Source: Paraferrimonas sp. SM1919 (lineage in GTDB: Bacteria > Pseudomonadota > Gammaproteobacteria > Enterobacterales > Shewanellaceae). Taken from it: a stretch of DNA of 64,000 nt. The notes under the pieces are model-generated. The model made no database searches. It had not been told where the DNA came from and saw only the letters and a list, made by a program, of their open reading frames with translations. This document shows positions 9,020-17,381 of this stretch, piece after piece. Every line of letters starts with the position of its first letter. Within the stretch, counting starts at the first letter, position 1. A program made the position numbers and the translations under genes. Location of the stretch: assembly GCF_010993985.1 (NCBI RefSeq), contig NZ_WINH01000002.1, forward strand, positions 98,091 to 162,090, written 5' to 3'.

Positions 9020-9295
9020 GATCTTCTTGACCTTATAAAACCTTTGCACATCTTTAGTTACAGCTCCCCAAGCAGAGTTTTGTACCCTTTGTTGATGGTA
9101 GTTAAAGGCACTTTCATCCGTAAAAAGTTCATCCACATAAAATTTGCAGTTATCTAATTCACACTGCTTTACTTCAAACTTGATACAGCCAACTTCTGCA
9201 AGTGTGAGTTGAGTATGTTCAACCAGTGCTTCTTTGATTAATGCTAACTGTTGTTGGGGCACAATAATATGCCCAGATAATTTCACTTGAGTCAT
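9017..9295 (-). CDS. ABM-domain protein, putative quinol monooxygenase type
   Basis: A 92-residue single-domain protein of the dimeric alpha/beta-barrel ABM fold. It begins VKLSGHIIVPQQQLALIKEA, has the typical G-C-I-K-F-E-V central strand and FYVDELFTDESAFNYHQQ before the last helix, as in YgiN-like monooxygenases. The heme-degrading members have different signature residues, so I do not assign that role. It lies downstream of the acetyltransferase on the same strand, and the intervening bases are almost wholly repeat block B. It therefore has little room for its own promoter. Its TAG stop is the terminal TAG of repeat block A. Confidence 0.75.
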   Translation of the reverse strand: MTQVKLSGHIIVPQQQLALIKEALVEHTQLTLAEVGCIKFEVKQCELDNCKFYVDELFTDESAFNYHQQRVQNSAWGAVTKDVQRFYKVKKI

Positions 9296-9304
9296 GGTTT
9301 TTAT

Positions 9305-9412
9305 TTGATTACCGATAGTCTGTAATCCTTTAGCTGTAGTAAACGTAGTTTACGTGCTGTAGGGCAAAGCCCGTCCTAAAGGCCGGAGGCCGTGCTAAAG
9401 CGCAGCGTGCTA
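9305..9412. repeat. Micro-hairpin repeat block B
   Basis: Contains GTAAAC-GTA-GTTTAC (9339-9353), GGGC-AAA-GCCC (9362-9372), GGCC-GGA-GGCC (9381-9391) and GC-GCA-GC near 9399, in the same order and with the same linkers as block A. It is preceded by gatagtctgtaatcc, shared with block C. The stems are identical to block A while the loop middle base differs. The block ends in CTA, the stop codon of the acetyltransferase gene. Confidence 0.85.
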
Positions 9413-9895
9413 TGCCTTAGCCATCAACAATACATCCACATATTCGCCATGTCTAAAGGCGTAGTTTTTCGCTGTGCCCTCAGTATTAAAGCCGAATTTT
9501 TTATAGAGATTAATGGCAGCGGTATTGTCGGTATAGACCTCAAGTTCAATACGGCTGACCGCTAACCAGTTATTACATAGCTCGATAGCGCCTTTAAGTA
9601 GAGCGCTACCGACACCTTTACCTTGATGATTAGCTAATACGGCCATGCCGATATTGGCCACATGGCGACGTCTTGGATTGGCGAAATGGTCAATACCAAT
9701 TTGTCCGACTATTTCACCATTGAGCTCTGCCACTAATGAGTAAAAGTTATTGCTAGGTGTTCCGAGATTTTGTTGCCATTTGTCGAGCGATGGAAACGGC
9801 AACTGTAACGTTGCACTGTAATTTTGAGGTTGCTCATAAATCGCTTTAATCGCAGCAATATCCTGCTGCTCACTATGACGAATGGTCACTGACAT
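9410..9895 (-). CDS. aaaT: GNAT acetyltransferase, YhhY/AaaT-like
   Basis: A 161-residue GNAT protein strongly resembling E. coli YhhY (AaaT, an L-amino-acid N-acetyltransferase): TIRHSEQQDIAAIKAIYEQP, TLQLPFPS, the acetyl-CoA loop NHQGKGVGSALL, the NWLAVSRIELEVYTDN stretch and the ending YAFRHGEYVDVLLMAK. I chose the ATG at 9895 because GGAG lies 5-8 bases upstream and the protein then aligns with YhhY from its first residues. A longer frame to 9937 adds 14 unsupported residues. Expected reaction: acetyl-CoA-dependent acetylation of amino acids such as phenylalanine or methionine; the specificity is inferred. Confidence 0.82.
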   Translation of the reverse strand: MSVTIRHSEQQDIAAIKAIYEQPQNYSATLQLPFPSLDKWQQNLGTPSNNFYSLVAELNGEIVGQIGIDHFANPRRRHVANIGMAVLANHQGKGVGSALLKGAIELCNNWLAVSRIELEVYTDNTAAINLYKKFGFNTEGTAKNYAFRHGEYVDVLLMAKA

Positions 9896-9937
9896 ATTTA
9901 CTCCGTGTCTTTGAAAGGAGGATGCTTTGCAACTCAC

Positions 9938-10023
9938 AGATTACTGAACACTGATAGTCTGTAATCCGTATTCAGTGTTGATAGTCCTAAAGGCCGCAGG
10001 CCGTGCTAAAGCGTAGCGTGCTA
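9938..10023. repeat. Micro-hairpin repeat block C
   Basis: Contains an 8-bp inverted repeat AACACTGA (9947-9954) / TCAGTGTT (9972-9979) enclosing gatagtctgtaatcc, then GGCC-GCA-GGCC (9992-10002) and GC-GTA-GC (10011-10017). It ends in CTA at 10021-10023, the stop codon of the E2 gene. Confidence 0.8.
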
Positions 10024-11247
10024 CTGTTCTATAAATAACATCGCTGGCCGTTCAAGTAAATCTTTGATTTTATGTATAAATTGGGTGGCTTCCCAACCAT
10101 CAATCATGCGATGGTCAAATGAGGCTGATATGTTCATCATTTGTCTTGGCACAAATTGATTGTGCTGCCACACCCCTTGGGTTTGTATTTTGTTAATGCC
10201 TAAAATACAGACTTCAGGTGAGTTGATAATGGGGGTGGTGGCGATGCCGCCGTAGGGACCTAAGCTGCTGATGGTAATGGTTGAGCCTCTCAGTTGCTTA
10301 GGGAGTAACTTTTTGGCTTTGGCATTATCACTTAATTGTTTAATTTGTTCAGCACTTTGCCACAATGAAAGCTGATGTGCGTTTTGTAATACAGGCACTA
10401 ATAAGCCTTGCTCGGTTTGGGTAGCTACACCAACGTGAACTGGCCTGTATTGATAAAATACCTGCTCTACATCATCATAATTGGCATTCATTTGTGGGTA
10501 GTGCTGCACCGCTTTGGCTAGGGCTTTAATAATAAATGGCAGTAGGGTTAACTTTGGCTGGTCAGCGTCTCGCTGCGCATTTAATTGCGTCCTTAACTTT
10601 TCCAGCTCGGTGACATCAATGGCTTCCACATAACTAAAGTGGGGAATGCGTGACACGGTATCTTGCATACGCATGCCAATGTGCTTGCGTATTCCCGTTA
10701 CTTTTATGGCTTCCACTTCTGGCTGGTTTAGTGCTTGTTCAGGGGTGACTAATTTATTTTGCTTATCTAAATCAGCATGAATGATTCTCCCTTTGGGGCC
10801 AGTGCCTGTGATCTGGTTTAAATCTATGCCCTGTAAATGCGCTCTGCGCCTGACCGCAGGGGAAGCTATCACTTTATTACTAGAGGTAATGTGATTGCTA
10901 TGGGACGACCCACTAGTTTGTAGGGCCGAGGCTGTCGTTAATTCTGCGACTAATTCAGGTGTTGGCTCAGTTCGTGGATTATTTTCTTGGGCAGCAACAT
11001 TTTCAGTCACTGCAAAGTGGATTAACTCAGCACCGACTTGCATTACTGTGCCTGCTTCACAGCCAATCCAGCTCACGATACCGTCAACAGGGCTAGGGAT
11101 CTCGACATTGGCTTTGTCAGTTGAGACGCAGCAAATGGCATCATCTTCATTGACGTGGTCGCCTACTTTTACATTCCATTCCAGTACTTCAACTTCCGCA
11201 ATGCCCTCGCCAATATCCGGCATGGTAAGTTTGTATTGATTACTCAT
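10021..11247 (-). CDS. bkdB: Branched-chain 2-oxoacid dehydrogenase E2 (dihydrolipoyl acyltransferase)
   Basis: A 408-residue E2 subunit. The N-terminal lipoyl domain has STDKANVEIPSP with lipoyl Lys45. A Pro/Ser/Thr-rich linker leads to a peripheral-subunit-binding domain (about 127-160, SPAVRRRAHLQGIDLNQI). The acyltransferase domain ends with the catalytic DHRMIDGWEA (His379, Asp383). It transfers branched acyl groups from E1 to CoA in valine, leucine and isoleucine breakdown and can supply primers for branched fatty acids. AAGGAG precedes the ATG, which overlaps the E1-beta stop by 8 bases. No E3 gene is present, so the complex must use a general lipoamide dehydrogenase. Confidence 0.93.
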   Translation of the reverse strand: MSNQYKLTMPDIGEGIAEVEVLEWNVKVGDHVNEDDAICCVSTDKANVEIPSPVDGIVSWIGCEAGTVMQVGAELIHFAVTENVAAQENNPRTEPTPELVAELTTASALQTSGSSHSNHITSSNKVIASPAVRRRAHLQGIDLNQITGTGPKGRIIHADLDKQNKLVTPEQALNQPEVEAIKVTGIRKHIGMRMQDTVSRIPHFSYVEAIDVTELEKLRTQLNAQRDADQPKLTLLPFIIKALAKAVQHYPQMNANYDDVEQVFYQYRPVHVGVATQTEQGLLVPVLQNAHQLSLWQSAEQIKQLSDNAKAKKLLPKQLRGSTITISSLGPYGGIATTPIINSPEVCILGINKIQTQGVWQHNQFVPRQMMNISASFDHRMIDGWEATQFIHKIKDLLERPAMLFIEQ

Positions 11248-12280
11248 AATCGAGCTCCTTTACACTGCGAACGATGGCACTGGCTATACGTTTCGGGCTG
11301 GGGAAGTAATCCCATTCTTGGGCGTGGGGATAAGGGGTATCCCAGCCACAAACCCGCTCAATTGGCGCTTCTAGGTAATAAAAACAGTTTTCTTGCACGA
11401 CTGATAATAGCTCGGCCCCAAAACCACTGGTTTTAGTGGCTTCATGCACGATGACACAGCGGCCGGTTTTCTTCACCGAGTCGACGATGGTTTGGCTATC
11501 TAAGGGTAATAAAGTGCGCAGATCGACCACTTCACAGCTTACACCGCTTAACTTTGCTGCCGCTAGGCTAACATGCACCATGGTGCCATAGGCCAATACG
11601 GTAACATCGCTGCCTTCTTGTACTACAGCCGCCTTGCCAATGGGGACTTTGTAATAGCCTTCTGGAACTTGGCTTTTAGGGTGGGTTGACCAGGGCTGTA
11701 CAGGCTTATCGTGGTAACCATCAAAGGGGCCATTATAAATACGTTTGGGCTCAAAAAAGATTACTGGATCGTCATCTTCAATGGCTTGAATTAACAAGCC
11801 TTTGGCATCATAGGGGTTAGAAGGCATGACGGTTTTAATGCCAGCCACATGGGTAAATAGGGCTTCTGGGCTTTGGGAATGGGTTTGGCCACCAAAAATA
11901 CCACCGCCGCAGGGAGTGCGAATCGTCAAGGGGGCATTAAACTCTCCCGAAGAGCGATACCTTAGCCTTGCCGCCTCCGAGGCAATTTGGTCATAGGCGG
12001 GCAAGATATAATCGGCAAATTGAATTTCAGGCACTGGCCGCAGTCCATAGGCGCCCATGCCAATGGCAGTGCCGACGATACCGAGCTCGCTGATCGGGGT
12101 ATCAAATACTCTAGACTTGCCATACTTTTGTTGTAGGCCATCGGTGGCTCTAAATACGCCCCCAAAATAGCCGACATCCTCACCGAATACTACAACGTTA
12201 TCGTCCTTTGCCAACATGATATCTAGGGCGTCCTTTATGGCTTCAATCATATTCATGGTTTGTAATTTCGATTCGGCCAT
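11240..12280 (-). CDS. bkdA2: Branched-chain 2-oxoacid dehydrogenase E1 beta
   Basis: A 346-residue transketolase-like beta subunit with FGEDVGYFGGVFRATDGL, the conserved GGIFGGQTHSQSPEALF region, and the C-terminal transketolase domain (VTVLAYGTMVHVSLAAA, VVDLRTLLPLD). It completes the thiamine-diphosphate site together with E1 alpha. GGAG precedes the ATG, which overlaps the E1-alpha stop as TAATG; the downstream E2 gene overlaps by 8 bases. This tight coupling fits stoichiometric production. Confidence 0.94.
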   Translation of the reverse strand: MAESKLQTMNMIEAIKDALDIMLAKDDNVVVFGEDVGYFGGVFRATDGLQQKYGKSRVFDTPISELGIVGTAIGMGAYGLRPVPEIQFADYILPAYDQIASEAARLRYRSSGEFNAPLTIRTPCGGGIFGGQTHSQSPEALFTHVAGIKTVMPSNPYDAKGLLIQAIEDDDPVIFFEPKRIYNGPFDGYHDKPVQPWSTHPKSQVPEGYYKVPIGKAAVVQEGSDVTVLAYGTMVHVSLAAAKLSGVSCEVVDLRTLLPLDSQTIVDSVKKTGRCVIVHEATKTSGFGAELLSVVQENCFYYLEAPIERVCGWDTPYPHAQEWDYFPSPKRIASAIVRSVKELDYE

Positions 12281-13518
12281 TACTGTTGCTCCTGCATTTG
12301 TTGCCTTTGTTTTAAAATGTGCTCGGGCAACTCTTTAAATACATGTTCGAATAACTCCTCTGCAGCAGGATGGGGGCCGCTTTTCAAGGTGCCGTTAGCT
12401 TCGGCCTGTTTGGCGGCAGCTTTAATTTCTTGGGTAAGTTGTTGTTCGAGTTGTTGATGCTGTTGTTCAGACCAAATGCCAAGCTTAATCATATGGGCTT
12501 TTAAACGTTCAATAGGATCACCCAATGGCCATGACTGATAATCATCAATCGGTCGGTAACGGCTAGGGTCATCAGAGGTGGAATGGGCTGCGGCTCGATA
12601 GGTCACCCATTCAATCAGGGTTGGACCTAGGTTATTGCGGGCACGCTGTTCGGCCCATTTTGATACCGCATACACGGCTAAATAATCATTGCCATCGACC
12701 CTGAAAGAGGGAATGTTAAACCCATGACCACGGCAGGCAAAATTAGCGGCTTCACCGCCGGCAATGCCTTGATAGCTAGAGATGGCCCATTGGTTGTTAA
12801 CCACGTTTAATAACACGGGGGGCTTATAGACCGAGGCAAATACTAAGGCCGCATGGAAGTCACTTTCTGCGGTAGAGCCATCGCCAATAAAAGCAGAAGC
12901 AATGCGATTATCACCTTTAATGGCTGATGCCATTGCCCAGCCTACAGCCTGGGAAAATTGAGTGCCTAAGTTACCTGAAATAGAAAAAAAACCATGGTCT
13001 TTCTCAGAGTAGAAAAAGGGTAACGAGCGACCACCAAGCTTATCCTTTGAGTTACTATAAATTTGGTTAATCATATCCACCACAGGAAAATCATCGGCAA
13101 TTAATAAGCCCTGTTGGCGGTAGGTGGGGAAAAACATATCGTGTTTGCTAAGGGCCAGTTTTTGTGCACAGGCAATGGCTTCTTCGCCACGGCATTGTAC
13201 ATAAATAGAGGTTTTTCCTTGGCGTTGCGCCATCTGTAAGCGTTCATCGAAAATACGGGTTTTAACCATGGCAGTTAGGCCTTTGGTTAATTCCTGTTTT
13301 GATAAATTAGGCTGCCAGTCACCTACGGCATTTGCGTCATCGTCTAACACCCGTACCAAATCAAACGCGAGTTGGCGAATGCTGGAGGCACAAACATCAA
13401 TGCTTGGCTTGTTGGCATTCCCTGCCTGTGAGATCGAAATATGACTAAAATCTGGTTTGTCCCCTGGCCGTGTTGAGGGCTCAGGAACGTGTAAACTCAG
13501 TGGCTTAGAACGTTTCAT
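12280..13518 (-). CDS. bkdA1: Branched-chain 2-oxoacid dehydrogenase E1 alpha
   Basis: A 412-residue thiamine-diphosphate-dependent subunit that decarboxylates branched 2-oxoacids. The TPP motif is GDGSTAESDFHAAL...NNQWAIS; the phosphorylation-loop region reads YRAAAHSTSDDPSRYR, as in branched-chain enzymes rather than pyruvate dehydrogenase. I use the ATG at 13518, which has GGAG 8 bases upstream; an in-frame GTG two codons earlier is possible. It heads the bkd operon, downstream of the Lrp-type regulator and next to an 11-bp palindrome that is probably the regulator's operator. Confidence 0.93.
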   Translation of the reverse strand: MKRSKPLSLHVPEPSTRPGDKPDFSHISISQAGNANKPSIDVCASSIRQLAFDLVRVLDDDANAVGDWQPNLSKQELTKGLTAMVKTRIFDERLQMAQRQGKTSIYVQCRGEEAIACAQKLALSKHDMFFPTYRQQGLLIADDFPVVDMINQIYSNSKDKLGGRSLPFFYSEKDHGFFSISGNLGTQFSQAVGWAMASAIKGDNRIASAFIGDGSTAESDFHAALVFASVYKPPVLLNVVNNQWAISSYQGIAGGEAANFACRGHGFNIPSFRVDGNDYLAVYAVSKWAEQRARNNLGPTLIEWVTYRAAAHSTSDDPSRYRPIDDYQSWPLGDPIERLKAHMIKLGIWSEQQHQQLEQQLTQEIKAAAKQAEANGTLKSGPHPAAEELFEHVFKELPEHILKQRQQMQEQQ

Positions 13519-13597
13519 TGTCACTTCTCCATTAGTTATTCATTAGTCTATATGGAGAGTTGAGGGCGTATCGTGCAAAAATGACGCAAAAAAGCAC

Positions 13598-13624
13598 AAT
13601 GATTAGCTGTATAAGCTAATCATT
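13598..13624. promoter_or_regulatory. Palindromic operator in front of the bkd operon
   Basis: Perfect 11-bp inverted repeat AATGATTAGCT / AGCTAATCATT around a 5-base spacer. It has no T-run on either side, so it is not a terminator. The core ATTAGCT-N5-AGCTAAT recurs at 14206-14224 on the other side of the Lrp-type regulator gene, which suggests both are binding sites for that regulator. Confidence 0.7.
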
Positions 13625-13646
13625 GTTAATGTTGTAACCGCTAGGG

Positions 13647-14144
13647 CTAATAGTTCCTTTTTTGTTGGTTTAAGTGCTCCAACGGGAGTTCAGTTTTACT
13701 GCGCAGCACTTTTAAGGAAAAACTGGTTTTAATATGGTCAATAAAATTAAGTGGAGTGAGTTTGTTTTCTAGGAAATCTTTATAGGCGTTTAGATCCTTC
13801 ACTAACACTTTAAGCAAGTAGTCGTATTCACCCGCCACCAGATAGCAATCCATGACTTCCGGCATATTTTCTAATACATCTTCGAAGCTTTGTAGTTGCT
13901 CGGAAGCCTGCCTTTTTAAGGTGACTTGAATAAAGGCGGTTACTGCCAATCCAAGCTCTAGGGGATCTAACAGGGCGACTTTATTTTTGATTACTCCCGA
14001 TTGATATAGATTTCTAATTCTGCGGGCACAAGGGGAGGGCGAAAGGCATACTTGCTCTGCAATTTCATTTGAAGACAGCTCGGCGTTTTTTTGTAGCAAA
14101 CGTAAAATTTGTTTATCAATTTTATCTAATTGTTGCCCTTTCAT
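13647..14144 (-). CDS. Lrp/AsnC family regulator, probable BkdR
   Basis: The 165-residue protein starts MKGQQLDKIDKQILRLLQKN, the usual Lrp N-terminal helix-turn-helix, with CLSPSPCARRIRNLYQSGVI as recognition region. The C-terminal RAM ligand-binding domain contains VTAFIQVTLK and DCYLVAGEYDYLLKV. The ATG at 14144 has AAGGAG 7 bases upstream; a longer frame to 14195 is not supported. It lies 128 bases upstream of bkdA1 on the same strand and divergent from an acyl-CoA dehydrogenase. Homologues such as Pseudomonas BkdR activate the bkd genes in response to branched-chain amino acids. Matching palindromes on both sides suggest autoregulation. Confidence 0.88.
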   Translation of the reverse strand: MKGQQLDKIDKQILRLLQKNAELSSNEIAEQVCLSPSPCARRIRNLYQSGVIKNKVALLDPLELGLAVTAFIQVTLKRQASEQLQSFEDVLENMPEVMDCYLVAGEYDYLLKVLVKDLNAYKDFLENKLTPLNFIDHIKTSFSLKVLRSKTELPLEHLNQQKRNY

Positions 14145-14205
14145 GGTTATCTCCTTATTGAATAACCTTTCAATCCTGACACATAGTGTTAACAATTCAA
14201 GTTTT

Positions 14206-14224
14206 ATTAGCTTACTAAGCTAAT
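14206..14224. promoter_or_regulatory. Second copy of the Lrp-type palindromic operator
   Basis: ATTAGCT / AGCTAAT with a 5-base spacer, in the divergent region between the Lrp-type regulator and the acyl-CoA dehydrogenase gene. Core bases and spacer length match the site at 13598-13624. Confidence 0.65.
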
Positions 14225-14312
14225 TATGGCGACTATGCTAGCGAGCTTTGCTCTGTATGTGTCAGTAACTTCTATTAGTATTGAATTAACCTACTTAAAC
14301 CAAGGAACTGTA

Positions 14313-15461
14313 ATGACAGAGCAGATGGAACAAGATTTAGCGTTATTTAAAAGAGCCATACAAAGTTTTTTAGAAGTGGAAGTGGCGCCATTTTATGAAA
14401 GTTGGGAACACAACAAAAAGATCCCTAAATCACTGTGGGTAAAGTTGGGTGAAAATGGCTTTTTGGCGCCTGATATTCCACAGCAATATGGTGGTTTAGG
14501 TGTTGATTTTCGCTTTAATATGCTGCTACTAGAAGAAATATCCAAAGCGGGCTATTTAGCACTGGCGATTAATATCATGGTACATGCAGATATCTGCTGT
14601 CATTATTTGCATAACCTAGGAACCGAACAGCAAAAGCAACAATACTTGCCAAAGATGCTAAGGGGTGAATGTATTGCGGCGGTATGCATGACAGAGCCTG
14701 CGGCAGGCAGTGACTTACAGGGCATTAAATCAAAGGCACTCCCTCAGGGTGAACATCTGCAACTTAATGGCTCCAAAATATTCATTACCAATGGCCAGAA
14801 TGCTTCATTGTATATTGTGGCAGCGAAAACAGATGTGAATGCTAAGGGCTCTAAAGGCACAAGTTTACTGCTGGTGGATAGGGAGGCTGCTGGATTTAGC
14901 GTTGGCCAAAATCTAGATAAAATGGGCCAGCACTGTGGCGATACCTCTGAAATTTTCTTTGAAGATATATTGCTTTCAAATGACAAAATATTGGGTGAAG
15001 TTAATCAAGGCTTTGCAGGATTAATGCAAGAGTTACCCCGTGAGCGCTTGGTGATTGCTTGCTGTTCATTGGCTCACGCAGAAGGGGCGTTTGATTTGGC
15101 GCTACAATACGCCAATGAACGCAGCGCCTTTGGTTCCAAGCTGGCGGAAATTCAGGATGTTCGTTTTAAACTGGCCAATATGTATGCTCAGCTACAAAGT
15201 AATCGCGCGCTTATCGAGTCTTATAAGGTTAAATTGCTCGCTAAACAATTAGATACGGTTGATGCCAGTGTCGCTAAACTTACCTCAACCGAAATGGCTG
15301 ATAGGGTCATTGATGGCTGTTTGCAGATATTTGGTGGCTATGGTTATATGAAGGAGTACCCGATTTCTCGCTATTTTGTCGATGCCAGAGTGCAGCGTAT
15401 TTATGGTGGCACCAGCGAAATTATGCAAGAAGTCATCAGTCGAAGGTTTATTGAAGGTTAA
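14313..15461 (+). CDS. Acyl-CoA dehydrogenase, long-chain/isovaleryl type
   Basis: The 382-residue flavoprotein shows VCMTEPAAGSDLQGIKS (FAD/substrate loop), IFITNGQNA, GGYGYMKEYPISRYF and RIYGGTSEIMQEV. The Tyr-Gly-Gly-Thr motif lacks the catalytic Glu of medium-chain enzymes. Instead MQELPRERLVIA supplies a Glu (about residue 244) at the position used by long-chain and isovaleryl-CoA dehydrogenases. The ATG at 14313 has AAGGA upstream; a frame reaching back to 14226 would run through the operator palindrome and adds a non-homologous tail. Beside the bkd operon, oxidation of branched acyl-CoAs is the likely role, but the chain preference is not certain. Confidence 0.88.
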   Translation: MTEQMEQDLALFKRAIQSFLEVEVAPFYESWEHNKKIPKSLWVKLGENGFLAPDIPQQYGGLGVDFRFNMLLLEEISKAGYLALAINIMVHADICCHYLHNLGTEQQKQQYLPKMLRGECIAAVCMTEPAAGSDLQGIKSKALPQGEHLQLNGSKIFITNGQNASLYIVAAKTDVNAKGSKGTSLLLVDREAAGFSVGQNLDKMGQHCGDTSEIFFEDILLSNDKILGEVNQGFAGLMQELPRERLVIACCSLAHAEGAFDLALQYANERSAFGSKLAEIQDVRFKLANMYAQLQSNRALIESYKVKLLAKQLDTVDASVAKLTSTEMADRVIDGCLQIFGGYGYMKEYPISRYFVDARVQRIYGGTSEIMQEVISRRFIEG

Positions 15462-15530
15462 ATCTTTCAATATCTTTTTGTGGGCGTAGAGTTACACTAA
15501 TCTTTTCAGTTTAATGCAAGGTGAGCTATT

Positions 15531-17297
15531 TTGCGCCCATCCCGTTTCAATGATCACGCCAATACCCCTGTGAGTTTTCAGGTCGTCAAGCAAGTTATTC
15601 CCTATTTACTCGAGTTTAAATGGCGGGTAGCGATTGCGCTGTTGTGTTTAGTCGCCGCTAAGGGGGCTAACTTAACTGCGCCGTTTTTCCTAAAAGATGC
15701 GGTCGATAGTTTAAGCGGTACAGAGCAACTGCTGGCAGTGCCAGTGGCCTTGTTAGTGGCATATGCGTTATTTAGATTTAGTAATACCTTGCTTGGGGAA
15801 ATACGCGATACCCTATTTGGCCGGGTGACTGAGCGGGCAGTCAGGCGCCTAAGCCTCAAAGTGTTTAATCACCTGCACCAGTTGGAACTGAATTACCACC
15901 TCAACCGCAAAACCGGTTCTTTATCTAGGGATATAGAGCGGGGCACCTCTGGGGTGAGCTTTTTAATGCGCTTTATGGTGTTCAATATAGTGCCTACCCT
16001 GATTGAAATCCTGTTTATGGCGGGCATTTTATTGATTAACTATGGTTGGCAATATGCACTGGTGGTGCTTGCAGCTGTCACTGCATATGGAGGCTATTCG
16101 GTTAAGGCAACCAGTTTGCGAACCCGCTTTGTTAGGGAAACAGCCCAGGCAGACTCTAAGTCCAATGGCATCGCCATTGATGCGCTATTGAATTACGAAA
16201 CGGTGAAGTATTTTAATAATGAGGGTTATGAATCACAGCGTTTAGACGCTGCCCAAGCAAAATTAGAAAAAGCCAAAGCGAAAAACCGCTTAACCCTATT
16301 TGGCCTAAATGTGGGGCAGAGTTTTATTATTGCGGCGACTTCCGGTTTGATGCTGTTGATGGCAGCCAATGATGTCACTAACGGGGTGATGACGATTGGT
16401 GACTTTGTGTTAATTAATGCCTTTTTAATGCAGCTGTTTGCGCCGCTGAACTTTTTAGGTTTCGTGTACCGTGAAATACGTGGCGCATTAGCCAATATTG
16501 AACATATGTTTGGGGTATTAGCGACCAAAGTGACCATTAATGGCGGTGAAGCGAAACCTAAAATATCGGCTAATAGCGATATCATATTTGAAGGTGTTGG
16601 TTTTCATTATCCGAATAAACCCGCGCTATTTACTGACTTAACTATGACGATCGGGGGTGGAAGTAAAGTCGCGATTGTTGGCAGCAGTGGTTCAGGTAAG
16701 TCAACTTTAGCTAAGTTGTTATTCCGCTTTTATGATAACCAGACGGGTCAGATTAGCTTTGCTGGCATCAACTCAAAATCCATTGATTTGGAACATCTGC
16801 GTCAGTCGATGGCGATAGTGCCCCAAGACATTGCTTTGTTTAATGCGACACTTAGGGATAACATTTTATATGGTCGTCCCAGTGCAACCGAGCAAGAGCT
16901 ACAGCAAGCCATCGGTCATGCCTATTTACAGCCTTTGCTAGAACGCTTGCCAGAAGGATTAGAAACCCAAGTGGGTGAGCGTGGCATGAAGTTAAGTGGT
17001 GGTGAGCGTCAGCGGGTGGCTATTGCCCGGGCGTTATTAAAAGATCCCGCCATTTTAATTTTTGATGAAGCCACCTCAGCATTAGACAGTCATTCTGAAT
17101 CACAAATATTAACCGCCATGCAAGATCTGCAGCGTGGGCGTACATCAATTACCATTGCCCACCGGCTTTCCACGATTAAAGACAGCGACAATATTTTTGT
17201 GATGGAGCAGGGGCAGATAATCGAGCAGGGTAACCACCAACAGTTACTGGCCAATAAGGGAAAATATTTCGAACTCTGGGCTCAGCAGGAAGGTTAG
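15531..17297 (+). CDS. Atm1/HMT1-type ABC exporter (fused permease and ATPase)
   Basis: A 588-residue half-transporter with six predicted membrane segments in the first 320 residues, then an ATPase domain: Walker A GSSGSGKST (about 384-392), signature LSGGERQRVAIARA (about 487), Walker B AILIFDEATSALD and IAHRLST. Segment SRDIERGTSGVSFLMRFMVF is typical of the Atm1/ABCB7 group, which exports glutathione-linked sulfur or metal species. The best start is TTG at 15531 with AAGGTGAG 6 bases upstream. Family assignment is firm; the cargo is inferred. Confidence 0.88.
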   Translation: MRPSRFNDHANTPVSFQVVKQVIPYLLEFKWRVAIALLCLVAAKGANLTAPFFLKDAVDSLSGTEQLLAVPVALLVAYALFRFSNTLLGEIRDTLFGRVTERAVRRLSLKVFNHLHQLELNYHLNRKTGSLSRDIERGTSGVSFLMRFMVFNIVPTLIEILFMAGILLINYGWQYALVVLAAVTAYGGYSVKATSLRTRFVRETAQADSKSNGIAIDALLNYETVKYFNNEGYESQRLDAAQAKLEKAKAKNRLTLFGLNVGQSFIIAATSGLMLLMAANDVTNGVMTIGDFVLINAFLMQLFAPLNFLGFVYREIRGALANIEHMFGVLATKVTINGGEAKPKISANSDIIFEGVGFHYPNKPALFTDLTMTIGGGSKVAIVGSSGSGKSTLAKLLFRFYDNQTGQISFAGINSKSIDLEHLRQSMAIVPQDIALFNATLRDNILYGRPSATEQELQQAIGHAYLQPLLERLPEGLETQVGERGMKLSGGERQRVAIARALLKDPAILIFDEATSALDSHSESQILTAMQDLQRGRTSITIAHRLSTIKDSDNIFVMEQGQIIEQGNHQQLLANKGKYFELWAQQEG

Positions 17298-17381
17298 GGT
17301 TGCTAGCCCCTAGCCCTTTTCTTGCGTTTATGTTTTGTACAAGGTAACTTTTACAAAGGATAAACTCTAAGGAGAGGGTAA

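Noticed and set aside
8844..10023. Regularly repeated elements as a CRISPR array
   Set aside because: Repeats are short hairpins with differing stems and irregular linkers; there are no uniform spacers and no cas genes.
13598..13624. The 11-bp palindrome as a transcription terminator for the Lrp-type gene
   Set aside because: No T-run follows on either strand, and its core is repeated at a second promoter region with the same spacing.
14226..14312. Upstream in-frame start for the acyl-CoA dehydrogenase
   Set aside because: It would place the operator palindrome at the start codon and add a hydrophobic tail absent from the family; ATG 14313 has AAGGA.
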